From: CAWINY01 sp963837635
GTDB taxonomy: Bacteria; Acidobacteriota; Terriglobia; Terriglobales; Acidobacteriaceae
Direction: 5' to 3'
Length of the DNA: 64,000 nucleotides
NCBI GenBank assembly: GCA_963837635.1
Contig: CAWINY010000004.1
Location: 496,001-560,000, forward strand
Made by a program: the position numbers and the translations under genes. Under the pieces are notes generated by a model. That model worked only from the letters and a program-made list of their open reading frames with translations. It made no database searches and was not told the DNA's origin. Below are positions 52,961 to 62,585 of this stretch, piece after piece (within the stretch, counting starts at the first letter, position 1; each line of letters starts with the position of its first letter).

Positions 52961-54529
52961 ATGCGGATCACGACTGCGGGCGAGATGCGCAACATCGACC
53001 GGGTGACCAGCGAGCGCTTCGGGGTGCCGTCGCTCACGCTGATGGAGAACGCGGGCAGCGCGGTAGCCAAGGTCGCGGCGGAACTCTGGCCGCAGGCGCG
53101 CCGCGTGCTGGTGGTCTGCGGCAAGGGCAATAATGGCGGGGATGGGTTTGTTGCCGCGCGCAAGCTGCGCGATACGGGTCGCGAAGTACAGGTGCTCTTG
53201 CTGGCGGACGTTGCGGATCTACGCGGCGATGCGGCGGCAATGTTTGAGCGGATGCGGATGCCGGTCGAACCGGTGCGCACTTCGGAGGAGCTTCGCCGGA
53301 TAGATGAGGGAGCCTTTCGGCAGGCGGACCTCGTCATCGACGCAATCCTGGGAACCGGCGTTCGTCCGCCGGTTACGGGCCTGTACGCGGAGGCCATTTC
53401 CGCGATGAATGCGTCCGGGTCGCCGGTGCTGGCGGTGGATATTCCCTCCGGCGCCGATTCCGATGCTTTTGCCCCCGACACGGCCAACCTGCGGGCGCGG
53501 GCCGATGCCATTGTCACCTTCACCGCCCCGCGTCCGGCGCATATCTTTGGCCAACTGACCAGCGGGCCTATTCTGGTGGCGCCGATTGGCTCGCCGGAGA
53601 AGGCCATTGTCTCCGAACTCAATCTGGAGGTGATTACCGCGCGCGACATCGCTCCCCTGCTGGCGCCGCGCGCCGTGGACGCCAACAAGGGCCGCTTCGG
53701 CCACGTGTTGACCTTCGGCGGGTCGGTGGGGAAATCAGGCGCCGCGGCCATGGCGGGCATGGCGGCCTTACGGGTTGGCGCAGGCCTTTCCACCGTGGCA
53801 ACTGCGAAATCGGCGCTGCCGATGGTGGCCAGCTTCGCGCCAGAACTGATGACGGAAGCCTTGCCGGAGACCGAAGCCGGAACCCTTGAGTGTATGGACG
53901 TATCGGCCCTTCTGGAAGGCAAGAGCGTGGTCGCTGTCGGCCCGGGAATCTCGCGCAATCCGGAAACCGCGGCTTTTGTGCGCGGGCTGGTGCGGGACTC
54001 GAAGCAGGCCACGGTTGTCGATGCCGACGGCCTGAACGCCTTCGAAGGGGCTGCTGAACTGCTTCGTGCTGGGGCATCGGCAGAGCGGCTGCTGGTGCTG
54101 ACGCCGCATCCGGGGGAGATGGCGCGGCTGACCGGCTTGACCGTGCCGCAGATCCAGCGCGACCGCCTTGGCGTGGCACGGAATTTTGCCCGGGATCATC
54201 AGCTTGTGCTGGTGCTGAAGGGACATCGCACGGTGGTGGCGCTGCCGGACGGCACGGCTTGGATCAACCCCACGGGCAATCCCGGCATGGCCAAGGGCGG
54301 TAGCGGCGACGTGCTAACCGGGATGGTGGCGGGGTTTCTTTCCCAGTTCGGGAAGGACGCCCCCCGCGCCGTATGCGCGGCAGTCTACCTGCACGGCCTG
54401 GCAGGCGACATTGCGCGAGAGCAGGTTGGGGAGCTGTCGATGACCGCGACCGACTTGCTGAATGCTGTCCCGGAGGCGGTCCGCCGGGCGCGGGCATGGG
54501 CGAGCGAGGCGATGGTGCGCGTCGGATAG
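52961..54529 (+). CDS. nnrDE: Bifunctional NAD(P)H-hydrate epimerase / ADP-dependent dehydratase
   Basis: 522 residues from ATG 52961. The N-terminal epimerase (YjeF_N, residues 1-215) has SLTLMENAGSAVAK and VCGKGNNGGDGFVAARKL; DAILGTGVRPPV follows. The C-terminal dehydratase (225-510) has KGRFGHVLTFGG, LTPHPGEMARLTG, and NPTGNPGMAKGGSGDVLTGM with the catalytic aspartate. Together they repair hydrated NAD(P)H. It is followed by tsaE after a 444-bp repeat region. Confidence 0.96.
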   Translation: MRITTAGEMRNIDRVTSERFGVPSLTLMENAGSAVAKVAAELWPQARRVLVVCGKGNNGGDGFVAARKLRDTGREVQVLLLADVADLRGDAAAMFERMRMPVEPVRTSEELRRIDEGAFRQADLVIDAILGTGVRPPVTGLYAEAISAMNASGSPVLAVDIPSGADSDAFAPDTANLRARADAIVTFTAPRPAHIFGQLTSGPILVAPIGSPEKAIVSELNLEVITARDIAPLLAPRAVDANKGRFGHVLTFGGSVGKSGAAAMAGMAALRVGAGLSTVATAKSALPMVASFAPELMTEALPETEAGTLECMDVSALLEGKSVVAVGPGISRNPETAAFVRGLVRDSKQATVVDADGLNAFEGAAELLRAGASAERLLVLTPHPGEMARLTGLTVPQIQRDRLGVARNFARDHQLVLVLKGHRTVVALPDGTAWINPTGNPGMAKGGSGDVLTGMVAGFLSQFGKDAPRAVCAAVYLHGLAGDIAREQVGELSMTATDLLNAVPEAVRRARAWASEAMVRVG

Positions 54530-54750
54530 GCTTGGGGACTTGGCGGTTATGTAGCGCCCGCGTCTCGCCGGTCCGGCCGCACGATTCATGTCTTCCCGCG
54601 TGGAATGGCGGCATATCGAACTTTTTGGCCGCGCATTGAACTTTTTGGCCCGCATGCCGATAGGAAGGGATACTACCATCCTGATACCCCACAGACGCCA
54701 GCAGAGCAGCGCTGGCGTTTCCTCTTTTCAGTACCCACAGCCCCAAGAAT

Positions 54751-54930
54751 TGTCATTCCGAGCGCTGCATGGATCTTCGGCCCACCCACAGAGATGAAAA
54801 TCAGAGGGTGCCCCACATCTGCCCGGTTTTGGCAGATGTGGGATGATTTTCGACGGAGCGCCCGGTTTTGGCGCGAGGAATCTGCAGTTTTGTAAACTCA
54901 ACGAAACTGCTGATTCTTCGCTACGCGACA
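54751..54930. repeat. Palindromic composite in the nnrDE-tsaE gap
   Basis: TGTCATTCCGAGCGCTGCATGG starts (54751), a CCCACATCTGCC palindrome is nested (54812-54842), and GAGGAATCTGCAGTTT..AAACTGCTGATTCTTCGC closes it (54884-54924). One family inserted inside another. The 54530-54750 part shows a doubled GAACTTTTTGGCC word and no gene. Confidence 0.75.
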
Positions 54931-54973
54931 AACAATTGGTTGTCACAAGATCACTCGACCATCAATAATTCTG

Positions 54974-55411
54974 ATGAGCATGAAACAGTTCACCACCCAT
55001 TCGGCGGAGGAGACGATCGCGCTCGGGAGCGCGCTGGCGGAGAAGCTGACGCCGCCGAAGTTGGTGCTGCTACGCGGGGATCTCGGGGCAGGAAAGACGA
55101 CCCTGGTGAAAGGTATTGCCGAGGCATTCGACGCGGCTTCTCAAGATGACGTCACCAGCCCCACGTTTACCCTCATCCACGAGTACCACGGGCCGAGCAC
55201 GACCGTCTATCACGTCGATTTATATCGTATTGAGACGGAGCGGGAACTTTACACATTGGGGTTGGACGAACTTCTCGAGGATGCGAGCAACGTGGTGCTG
55301 ATCGAGTGGGGCGAAAAGTTTCCGCGGTTGCTGCGCGAGCGCGACGTGGAAATTGCGATTGAGAGAATGGGTGAAACGGAGCGGCGGATCACACTAATAT
55401 GTAATGGGTAA
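54974..55411 (+). CDS. tsaE: tRNA threonylcarbamoyladenosine biosynthesis ATPase TsaE
   Basis: 145 residues from ATG 54974 or 54980. Walker A LRGDLGAGKTTLVKGIA, the conserved SPTFTLIHEY, YHVDLYRI and the C-terminal VVLIEWGEKFP are diagnostic. With TsaB, TsaC and TsaD it makes the t6A base at position 37 of ANN-decoding tRNAs. The 3' end runs into an AATTTGT word-repeat. Confidence 0.95.
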   Translation: MSMKQFTTHSAEETIALGSALAEKLTPPKLVLLRGDLGAGKTTLVKGIAEAFDAASQDDVTSPTFTLIHEYHGPSTTVYHVDLYRIETERELYTLGLDELLEDASNVVLIEWGEKFPRLLRERDVEIAIERMGETERRITLICNG

Positions 55412-55493
55412 TTTGTAATTTGTAATTTGAAGAGCGGTGCCGATGCGAAACACTGCGCTTCAGGCCAACGCTTTACAAATTACAAATCACACT
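55395..55493. repeat. Word-repeat hairpin (AATTTGT class) between tsaE and fabI
   Basis: GGTAATTTGTAATTTGTAAT (55407-55426) faces ACAAATTACAAATCACA (55474-55490) around GCGGTGCCGATGCG. Its left arm overlaps the tsaE stop. It lies between convergent genes, where a terminator would be expected. Confidence 0.82.
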
Positions 55494-55496
55494 TCC

Positions 55497-56267
55497 TCAG
55501 AACCCCATGATGTTGTAGCCGCAATCGACGTAGAGCGTCTCGCCGGTGATGCCAGTGGAGAGGTCGGAGGCCAGGAACAGGGCGGCGGCGCCGACTTCGT
55601 CCAATTCCACATTGCGGCGCAGCGGCGCCTTCTCGGCGTGGAGAGTGAGCATGTCGCTCATGCCGGTGATGCCGCGGGCGGCCAGAGTCTTCAGCGGCCC
55701 GGCGGAGATGGCGTTCACCCGGATCTTCTTCGGACCCAGCTCATACGCGAGATAGCGCACACTAGCCTCGAGAGCGGCCTTGGCGACGCCCATGAGGTTG
55801 TACCTGGGCACCACCTTCTCCGCTCCGTAATAGCTGAGGGTGAGAATGCTGCCGCCGTCCGTCATCAGCGGAGTTGCGGCGCGCGCCAGGGCAATCAGCG
55901 AATAAACGCTGATGTCGTGCGCGATGCGGAAGCCCTCCCGCGAGGTGTTGAGGAAGTCGCCCTTCAGGTCCTCGGCGGGGGCGTAGGCGACGCTGTGCAC
56001 CAGGGTATTCAGCTTCCCATAACGCTCCCGAAGGGTGGCGAACAAGGCGTCGATTTCATCGTCCTGCGATACGTCGCATTGGAAGGCTTCAGCGCCGGGC
56101 AGGGAAGTGATGAGTTCTTCCGCCTGATCTTTGAGGCGTTCGCTCTGATAGGTGACCGCCAGGCGCGCCCCGGCCGCGTGCAGGCGCTGCGTGATGGCCC
56201 ACGCAATGCTGCGCTTATTGGCTACCCCAAAGACAACTGCCGTCCTGCCTTCAAGACTCATCGACAT
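55497..56267 (-). CDS. fabI: Enoyl-[acyl-carrier-protein] reductase (NADH)
   Basis: 256 residues from ATG 56267. The FabI-type Rossmann start is VFGVANKRSIAWAI; catalytic Tyr and Lys are spaced Y-x6-K in YNLMGVAK; GPLKTLAARGITGM and the C-terminal GETLYVDCGYNIMG are family marks. It performs the last reduction in each fatty acid elongation cycle and is the target of triclosan-like compounds. Confidence 0.96.
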   Translation of the reverse strand: MSMSLEGRTAVVFGVANKRSIAWAITQRLHAAGARLAVTYQSERLKDQAEELITSLPGAEAFQCDVSQDDEIDALFATLRERYGKLNTLVHSVAYAPAEDLKGDFLNTSREGFRIAHDISVYSLIALARAATPLMTDGGSILTLSYYGAEKVVPRYNLMGVAKAALEASVRYLAYELGPKKIRVNAISAGPLKTLAARGITGMSDMLTLHAEKAPLRRNVELDEVGAAALFLASDLSTGITGETLYVDCGYNIMGF

Positions 56268-56289
56268 GCGTTTGCTCGTTTCAGGGCAT

Positions 56290-56420
56290 TGATATCAGGC
56301 ATCGGGTAACAGGTACCAGGTCGCAGACAACAGGCGTCAGACATTAGGAAGCAGCCGCTACCTGACACCTGACACCCGTTGCCTGGTACCTGATACCTGT
56401 TACCTGCTACCCGATACCCA
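56290..56420. repeat. Word-repeat hairpin (CAGGTAcCAGG / CCTGATACCTG)
   Basis: Words such as GGTAACAGGTACCAGG (56303-56318) face repeated CTACCTGACACCTGACACC and CCTGGTACCTGATACCTG (56360-56418). Same class as at 2165-2200 and 62550-62580. It lies between fabI and the next gene. Confidence 0.82.
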
Positions 56421-56527
56421 CAACTCTGGAATCCCAGAATATCAGCTTACCCGCGAGGTGTGGCCGTTGGTCGGCGGGAGATGCCTGAAGGGCATCCAAC
56501 TTCAGTGCGTGCAGATCCGCAGCCGCG

Positions 56528-57283
56528 ATGGGTAGAATGGTTCTCAGTCGTCATTTCACGCACCCCAGGAGACTTTGTCTGCAGGCTGCCGGCAAACATT
56601 TACAACAACCCCTTCGCGCTGGTTGGGACCTTCCAAGAAAGCGGCTGATCGGTTGTGCGCTGGTTTGCGGGGCGACCATTGCCGTATCCCTTGCAGCCGC
56701 GGGGCTGGTGCCGTGGTCCAGAAATACAAATGAAACCGCCTACTTCGATGGCAAAGAGATCGAGTACCGGCCGGCGAGCGCGCATCGCGGGGAAAAGCCT
56801 TTTCGCATCGGCAGGTTGGAACTTGGCCCGAAGGTGGCCAGTCAGCAGAAGAACGACAAGCGTCCGAACCTCTACGTGGTGGTTCCCGGTAGGGGCAGCG
56901 AGGATCGCGAGGCACTCGCCGGGACTAGTACGCGCTCTGCCCAGACCGCGCCGGATTACAACCTGGTCGTTAGCGCCGTGCCGGACGATGAACCGGCGGA
57001 GTTCGACGTGTTCTGGGCGGTGATACTCGATCCCGACCTCAAGGAGGACATTCGTGCCGAAACTCAGCTTGTGCTCGCCGCACAAGAGGCGTTTACACCC
57101 GACGAGCACTTCCAGTTCAGCCAGATCCCTTCCCAGGTGTTCCTGCGTAACGTTCTGCACATCGAATCGCTCGATCAACTCGCCGACTCCAGGCGCCCCG
57201 ACGGTACCTTTCCTAAAATTGCCATCATTCCCGCCAGATTCGCCGTGAGAGCGAAGGTGAGTGGCGCGCCGGACCAGCCGTAG
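56528..57283 (+). CDS. Single-pass membrane protein of unknown function
   Basis: 251 residues from ATG 56528. A basic cytoplasmic start of about 38 residues, one helix (LIGCALVCGATIAVSLAAAGLV), then a periplasmic domain with YFDGKEIEYRPAS, FRIGRLELGPKVAS and a mostly polar beta-like stretch with FDVFWAVILDPDL and FQFSQIPSQVFLRNVL. No family recognised. The second half (from about 190) is predicted helical. Ends before a 192-bp space without gene. Confidence 0.5.
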   Translation: MGRMVLSRHFTHPRRLCLQAAGKHLQQPLRAGWDLPRKRLIGCALVCGATIAVSLAAAGLVPWSRNTNETAYFDGKEIEYRPASAHRGEKPFRIGRLELGPKVASQQKNDKRPNLYVVVPGRGSEDREALAGTSTRSAQTAPDYNLVVSAVPDDEPAEFDVFWAVILDPDLKEDIRAETQLVLAAQEAFTPDEHFQFSQIPSQVFLRNVLHIESLDQLADSRRPDGTFPKIAIIPARFAVRAKVSGAPDQP

Positions 57284-57475
57284 CTTGTTATAGCGGCCGG
57301 CGTTTTGCTGGCGGGCCTCGGCGCGGTGGGGATGCGAACGAACCCGACGGCGGGACGCAGACGCCCAACCCTGCGGCCCAAGGGGCGGATGCACGTCGCG
57401 TCGATCTTTGATGGCGCCGTTGGGTTGTCGACTACCCCGCGGACCGAATAGGATAGGGTTCCAAGCAGGCAGGAC

Positions 57476-58126
57476 ATGTCGATCTCAAGACTGTTTCGGA
57501 AAAAAGAGAAGCAAGAGCACCGCATCATGCGTCAGGTGCTGGAGCGCGGAGATGCGTTGCAGCCCGAGTACCACCGCGCCACCCCCGAGTGTCCGCATCC
57601 GGAGCGCTGGAGTATGTATGACTCTATGACCGCGGAGTTCGAGGTCGTGGAATTTCTTAAGACCCTGGTCACCACGATCAAGCCGCGCCTGATAGTAGAA
57701 ACGGGAAGCTTTTTGGGGGTGAGCACGCTTTGGATGGCCCGCGGTCTGCGGGAGAACGGGTTTGGGCGAATTGTAAGCTGTGAGTTGGATGAGGCGGTTT
57801 TCCTGCAGGCGCGCCAGCGCATGGAAGCCAGCGAGTTGCGCGATTGGATCGATCTGCGCTGCGAGTCCAGCCTCAGCATGCAGGTGGAGGGCGAGATTGA
57901 CTTGCTCTTCTGCGATAGCGACATGGAGGTTCGCGAGCAGGAGGTGCGGCGCTATCTGCCGCAGCTTAGTCCTTTCGGACTCATCCTCGTGCACGATGCC
58001 AGCTCACATCTGAAGAAAGTTCGGGAGGCGGCCTTTGCACTGGAGCGCGAGGGCCTGATTTCGGTTGTTTTTCTGCCCACGCCGCGCGGGTTGGTATTGG
58101 CCCAGAAACGGGAAGGGCGACGGTAG
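57476..58126 (+). CDS. Class I SAM-dependent methyltransferase (O-methyltransferase-like)
   Basis: 216 residues from ATG 57476. After a basic helical start, VETGSFLGVSTLWMARGL is the SAM-binding loop, IVSCELDEAVFLQARQRM gives the acidic ribose ligand, and LLFCDSDMEVREQEV and ILVHDASSH resemble metal-dependent family 24 O-methyltransferases. Target unknown; its place before glycosyltransferases suggests glycan or lipid modification. The stop is 65 bases before the second IS copy. Confidence 0.82.
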   Translation: MSISRLFRKKEKQEHRIMRQVLERGDALQPEYHRATPECPHPERWSMYDSMTAEFEVVEFLKTLVTTIKPRLIVETGSFLGVSTLWMARGLRENGFGRIVSCELDEAVFLQARQRMEASELRDWIDLRCESSLSMQVEGEIDLLFCDSDMEVREQEVRRYLPQLSPFGLILVHDASSHLKKVREAAFALEREGLISVVFLPTPRGLVLAQKREGRR

Positions 58127-58191
58127 AGCGGGCGAGCCTTCCGTCCCGGCCCGGTTCCTTGGCCTCGCTTCAGCGAGGTGGGGACTTCCTA

Positions 58192-59085
58192 GAGCGTGTT
58201 TCATAAATAGGTTCGGCCTCAGCTTAGGTACTTACGTACGAGGCGGGTGAACTGATGAGCTTCTGTCATGAAGAAGCGGCAGAAGCTGTTGACGGACGAG
58301 CAGTGGCAACTGATTGAACCTTTGCTTCCCGAACCGAAGCGCCGGCGGGACAACCGGGGGCGACCGTGGGCACCGAACCGGGCCTGTTTTGAAGGCATTC
58401 TGTGGATTCTGCAAACCGGAGCGGCATGGCGGTTTCTGCCGGACGAGTTCCCCTCACCCGCGACCTGCTGGCGGCGGTTGAAGCAATGGGAAGATGAAGG
58501 CGTCTGGCTGAATGCGTGGCGCGCCTTGCTCGGTGCGCTGGATGAGGAAGGGCTGCTCCAGTGGGACGAGACCTTCCTGGACGGCAGCTTCGCGCCGGCA
58601 AAAAAAGGGGCGCTGCCGTCGGTAAAACCAAGCGGGGCAAGGGAACGAAGTGGATGGTACTGGTCGACGGTCAAGGTCTTCCGCTGGGAGTTCGGCTGGA
58701 AAGTGCCTCTCCGGCAGAAGTTACGCTTGCGGAAGCCACGCTCGCCGAAGTCCGCGTCCCGCGCCCGAAAGGACGGCCGCGGCAAAAGCCCGAGCGCATA
58801 ATCGCTGACCGTGGTTATGACTCCGACCCGCTGCGTGAGCGACTGAAGAAGCGAGGCATCGAGCTGATTGCGCCCTACCGCAAGAACAACAAGGAACGGC
58901 GCTACGAAGATGGCCGTAAACTGCGGCGGTATCTGCGTCGCTGGATCGTGGAGCGAACCAATGCATGGCTTGGCCAGTTCCGCCGATTGCTGGTTCGTCA
59001 TGAGCATCTGCTCTCCACCTACCGCGCCTTCTTCTACCTTGCCTGTTTCTGGATTACGCTGAGGCGCTGTTTATGAAACACGCTC
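58192..59085 (+). mobile_element. IS5-family insertion sequence, copy 2 (894 bp)
   Basis: Same length and inverted repeats as copy 1, in the opposite orientation, with TA at 58190-58191 and 59086-59087. It lies between the methyltransferase and the GT2 gene in a surface-glycan cluster. Confidence 0.97.
58268..59076 (+). CDS. IS5-family transposase, copy 2 (frameshifted in two frames)
   Basis: Same product as copy 1: first frame from ATG 58268, slip on A7 at 58600-58606, second frame to TGA 59076. Both predicted polypeptides are identical to copy 1, residue by residue. Confidence 0.95.
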
Positions 59086-59118
59086 TAAGGAATTGCGGAT
59101 CTTGTCAGGGATGCGGGA

Positions 59119-59919
59119 TTAACACGACGGTTCTTTACTGTTGTTGGTATCGTTGCCGTGACCAGCGCGCCATGCTTTAACGTACTTCCAGTGGATATAG
59201 ACAGAATGATTAAGATGCAACAGCAGGCCTTCGTGTCCGTCCAGGAATCCGAGACGAAACACGTAGTTATAGATGAAGGTGGCTGTCGGGTTTAAGATAG
59301 TGTTCCACAGGAAGGCGATTCCAGAACGACTATCTTTTCCCGCCTTGAGCAGCAAGGGAGAGAGGTCGGAACTGTACCGGTTCATATGCTCAATGTACAT
59401 ATCCAGGTCCGGATATGCGTAATGGAGCATGTCGTTTTTCAATTTTCCAGTTCGACCGTGGAACTGGGGAGTACTGTGCGGGCCCACTCCTTCCTTCAGG
59501 CGGGCTGTACCCCGCTTAAAGAGCCGCAATTTGCGATCGGGATAGAATCCGCCATGGCGCATCCAGCGGCCGAAAATAAGATTGCTCCTGGGTATCCAAT
59601 ACGCTTCATACCGCGGTTGCTCTGAAAGCGTCTCTTGTATTTCTTTGGCCAGGCCAGGACTGAGGACCTCATCTGCGTCAAGCAACAAAATCCAATCGCA
59701 ACTACATTTGTCTAATGCAACATTCTTTTGCTCGCCATGTCCACGAAATGGCTCAAAGAATGTTCGTGCACCAAAAGAATGTGCGATTTCGAGGGTGCGG
59801 TCTTTAGAGCCGGAATCTACAATCACAATTTCATCTGCCCAACGAACGCTGTCGAGGGTTCGCGGGAGATTGGCTTCCTCGTTTAAGGTTATCATCGCAA
59901 CTGAGAGCGTTGCCTGCAT
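59119..59919 (-). CDS. Family 2 glycosyltransferase, WaaE/KdtX-like
   Basis: 266 residues from ATG 59919; the longer in-frame form up to 60078 has an unlikely N-terminus. LSVAMITLNEEANLPRTLDS, VDSGSKDRTLEIA, WILLLDADEVLS (the DxD metal site) and the loop RHGGFYPDRKLRLFKR are typical of WaaE/KdtX-type enzymes that add a sugar to the LPS inner core. The gene is slightly AT-richer than its neighbours. It lies immediately after IS copy 2 and opposite to it. Confidence 0.9.
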   Translation of the reverse strand: MQATLSVAMITLNEEANLPRTLDSVRWADEIVIVDSGSKDRTLEIAHSFGARTFFEPFRGHGEQKNVALDKCSCDWILLLDADEVLSPGLAKEIQETLSEQPRYEAYWIPRSNLIFGRWMRHGGFYPDRKLRLFKRGTARLKEGVGPHSTPQFHGRTGKLKNDMLHYAYPDLDMYIEHMNRYSSDLSPLLLKAGKDSRSGIAFLWNTILNPTATFIYNYVFRLGFLDGHEGLLLHLNHSVYIHWKYVKAWRAGHGNDTNNSKEPSC

Positions 59920-60172
59920 ATTGCTTACGAGCCTAAATGATTTACCGGCAGGTGTCGATGCATCAACGCCGTTGTGGCAGACATCTGGCAACAGGAAGTA
60001 TCGTAGGCGCACCATGATGCCTACGACTAGCGACCGCCCCCATCCCAAGCTAGAGCCCGACGGAGACCGGCGGTCCAATGGAAAGCATCACTCTACTAAC
60101 GAACTTATCCTGCTAAAATTGTCCTAAGCAATTGAAATCACACCGTTAGCTTGAGTCAAGCGCAGCTGACCG

Positions 60173-61024
60173 ATGAAAGTTCTGCTCACTGGCGCGAATG
60201 GGCAATTGGCCCGCGATATTCAGAACTGCTGGATCGCCCACGACGTGGCCGGATTCAGCCGTGAGGTTCTGGACATCTGTTGCGCCGAGCGAGTCAACGA
60301 CGTTATGCAGCAACTTCGGCCGGACTGCGTCGTCAACACCGCCGCCTTTCACCTGGTGGACCAGTGCGAGGAGCGCTGGGAGGACGCCTTCCGGGTGAAT
60401 GTGATTGGCGTGGCCAATCTCGCGCGCGCCGCGCAAGAACTGGGCGCCATGTTCGTACAATTCAGTACCGACTACGTATTCGACGGCGCTAAGCGTTCGC
60501 CATACACGGAATCCGATCCTGCCGGACCGCTTTCGACCTATGCAGAATCGCGTCTGGCGGGAGAGTGGATGGCGCAGCATTACTGCGAGCGGGCTTACGT
60601 GATCCGCACCTGCGGACTCTACGGCCTCGGCGGATCTACTACCAGGGCGGGAAACTTTGTGGAAACCATGCTTCGGCTAGCCCGGGCCGGCAAGTCGATT
60701 CGCGTGGTGGACGACCAGATCGTAACCCCGACCAGTACCCGCGAACTCGCGCAGAAGCTGGCGGAACTGGTTCCCGCCGCTCCTTTCGGCCTGTATCACA
60801 TGAGCAATACGGGGCAGTGCTCCTGGTACGAATTCGCGCGTGAGGTGTTCCGCCTGTTTGCCTTGTGCCCCACGCTCGAACCCATCAGCTCCGCTGAATA
60901 CGGCGCACCCGCGCGTCGCCCGGCGTACTCGGTTCTGGACAACTCGCGGCTACGGGGCGAAGGTTATGCCGATTTCCGGCCATGGCAGGAGGCGTTGGCA
61001 GAGTACGCAAACGACCGCGAGTAG
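60173..61024 (+). CDS. rfbD: dTDP-4-dehydrorhamnose reductase-like protein
   Basis: 283 residues. KVLLTGANGQLARDIQ (NADPH loop), CVVNTAAFHLVDQCEERWEDAF, FSTDYVFDGAKRSPYTE are clear RfbD marks. The catalytic pattern, usually Y-x3-K, here reads YAESRLAGE, with arginine in the lysine place. It reduces dTDP-4-keto-rhamnose to dTDP-rhamnose, or may have shifted substrate. It starts a unit with the GT-C enzyme, but rfbA/B/C are not in the window. Confidence 0.88.
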   Translation: MKVLLTGANGQLARDIQNCWIAHDVAGFSREVLDICCAERVNDVMQQLRPDCVVNTAAFHLVDQCEERWEDAFRVNVIGVANLARAAQELGAMFVQFSTDYVFDGAKRSPYTESDPAGPLSTYAESRLAGEWMAQHYCERAYVIRTCGLYGLGGSTTRAGNFVETMLRLARAGKSIRVVDDQIVTPTSTRELAQKLAELVPAAPFGLYHMSNTGQCSWYEFAREVFRLFALCPTLEPISSAEYGAPARRPAYSVLDNSRLRGEGYADFRPWQEALAEYANDRE

Positions 61025-61110
61025 CTCCTTCCGCCGCCTGTCAATGCGCGTGAGCCGCGGGCACATCGGCGTACGACTGGAACCCGTTCGGGTGTGCTAC
61101 TCTACGGCCA

Positions 61111-62502
61111 ATGTCTCCACAAGTTTTTGACGGCTGCTGCAAAGAAGTCAGCAGTAAGTCCGATGCCGGCTTGCCGGAGCGAACCCTGCTGCACTCAACT
61201 GCGTTTATTGTGATTGTCGCGCTACTGCTGAGGCTGGCGGTCATCACGATCGGCCATACGTATAGGTTCACTCCACGCCAAGAACACTTCCAGTTCGGCT
61301 GGGAGATGGGACGCATCGCCCGTTCTATCGCGCAGGGACACGGCTACGCTTCGCCTCTGCTCGGTGCGGCCACCGGGCCCACGGCTTGGGCCCCGCCCGT
61401 CTATCCTTACATTCTTGCCGGCGTGTTCAAGCTGTTCGGGGTGTACACGGCTGCATCCGCCTGGATCATTCTCGCGATCAACAGCATTTTTTCCGCGCTC
61501 ACATGTTTGACCGTTTACCGGATCGGTGCGCGCCTGATGGGAACAACACCAGCGCGTTGGGCTGCTTGGACATGGGCGCTCTTCCCCTATGAGGTGTACT
61601 GGCCTAGCCGCGTGGTGTGGGAGACGTGTCTCTCCGCCTTTCTGCTCTCGCTGGCATTGCTGCTTGCCTTGTGCCTGGATGATCCCGATCCGGGGGAAAG
61701 GTCTTTGCGTGCCGCCCCGGCGGAAGCGAAATTGCAGAATTGGCTCGGGTTCGGATTGCTCTGGGGTGTAATCGCTCTAACGAATACGACCATGATGTCC
61801 TTTCTGCCGTTCTCGTTGCTATGGATATGGTGGCGAACCAAACGACGAGGCGTCACCATGGTGAATGCCACCGCGGCCATGCTGGTATGCGCTGCCGTGA
61901 TCGCGCCCTGGCTGGTGCGGAATCAGCGGACGTTCGGGCACGTGTTCTTCATCCGCGACAATCTTGGGCTGGAGATGCAGGTGGCCAATAACGACGTGTC
62001 GAAGGGATTTTGGGGACGCTCCGAGCATCCCTCCAATGATCCCGCCCAACTGCGCCGCTATCTCGAACTTGGTGAACTTGGATACATGCAGGAGAAGCAA
62101 CAGCAGGCGAACGATTGGATCCGCGCTCATCCGCTTACCTTTGTGTATTTCGCGACGCGGCGCGCTGTCTATTTCTGGATCGGCAAGCCCCAAGACACCC
62201 AATTGGGCAACCTTAATATGGTACCGGCCCGGCACATAGCATTTGGACTCTCGGCGATCGGCGCATTCGCCGGACTCTTCTTAGCTTGGCGCAACCGCAT
62301 CCATGGCACCTTCCTGTTTGCTGCACTTGTCCTGGTTTTCCCCCTGCCTTACTGCCTTGCGCATCCCGCGCCTCGCTACCGGAATGCGATAGAACCCGAG
62401 ATCGTGCTGCTGATCGTTTACGCCCTTTACCTGGCCCGCGGGAAATCAGTTCGCTGGCCAGGGAAGCTCAAACTGCAGGAAGAATCCGCCGTACAGCTGT
62501 AG
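61111..62502 (+). CDS. GT-C membrane glycosyltransferase (paralogue of 4209-5603)
   Basis: 463 residues, about ten membrane helices. The loop FQFGWEMGRIARSIAQGHGY is the usual lipid-sugar site; PVYPYILAGVFKLFGVYTAA, WALFPYEVYWPSRVVWETCL, and WLVRNQRTFGHVFFIRDNLG recur in the paralogue with the same order and spacing. It should use a polyprenyl-phosphate sugar at the periplasmic side. The C-terminus is basic (RGKSVRWPGKLK). Start ATG 61111. Confidence 0.83.
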   Translation: MSPQVFDGCCKEVSSKSDAGLPERTLLHSTAFIVIVALLLRLAVITIGHTYRFTPRQEHFQFGWEMGRIARSIAQGHGYASPLLGAATGPTAWAPPVYPYILAGVFKLFGVYTAASAWIILAINSIFSALTCLTVYRIGARLMGTTPARWAAWTWALFPYEVYWPSRVVWETCLSAFLLSLALLLALCLDDPDPGERSLRAAPAEAKLQNWLGFGLLWGVIALTNTTMMSFLPFSLLWIWWRTKRRGVTMVNATAAMLVCAAVIAPWLVRNQRTFGHVFFIRDNLGLEMQVANNDVSKGFWGRSEHPSNDPAQLRRYLELGELGYMQEKQQQANDWIRAHPLTFVYFATRRAVYFWIGKPQDTQLGNLNMVPARHIAFGLSAIGAFAGLFLAWRNRIHGTFLFAALVLVFPLPYCLAHPAPRYRNAIEPEIVLLIVYALYLARGKSVRWPGKLKLQEESAVQL

Positions 62503-62585
62503 GTGAATCCCAGCACGGTAACAGATAGGTAGGGTCCCCCGGCCCTTTTCCCTGGTCCCTGATACCTGATACCTTTCTACCTAGG

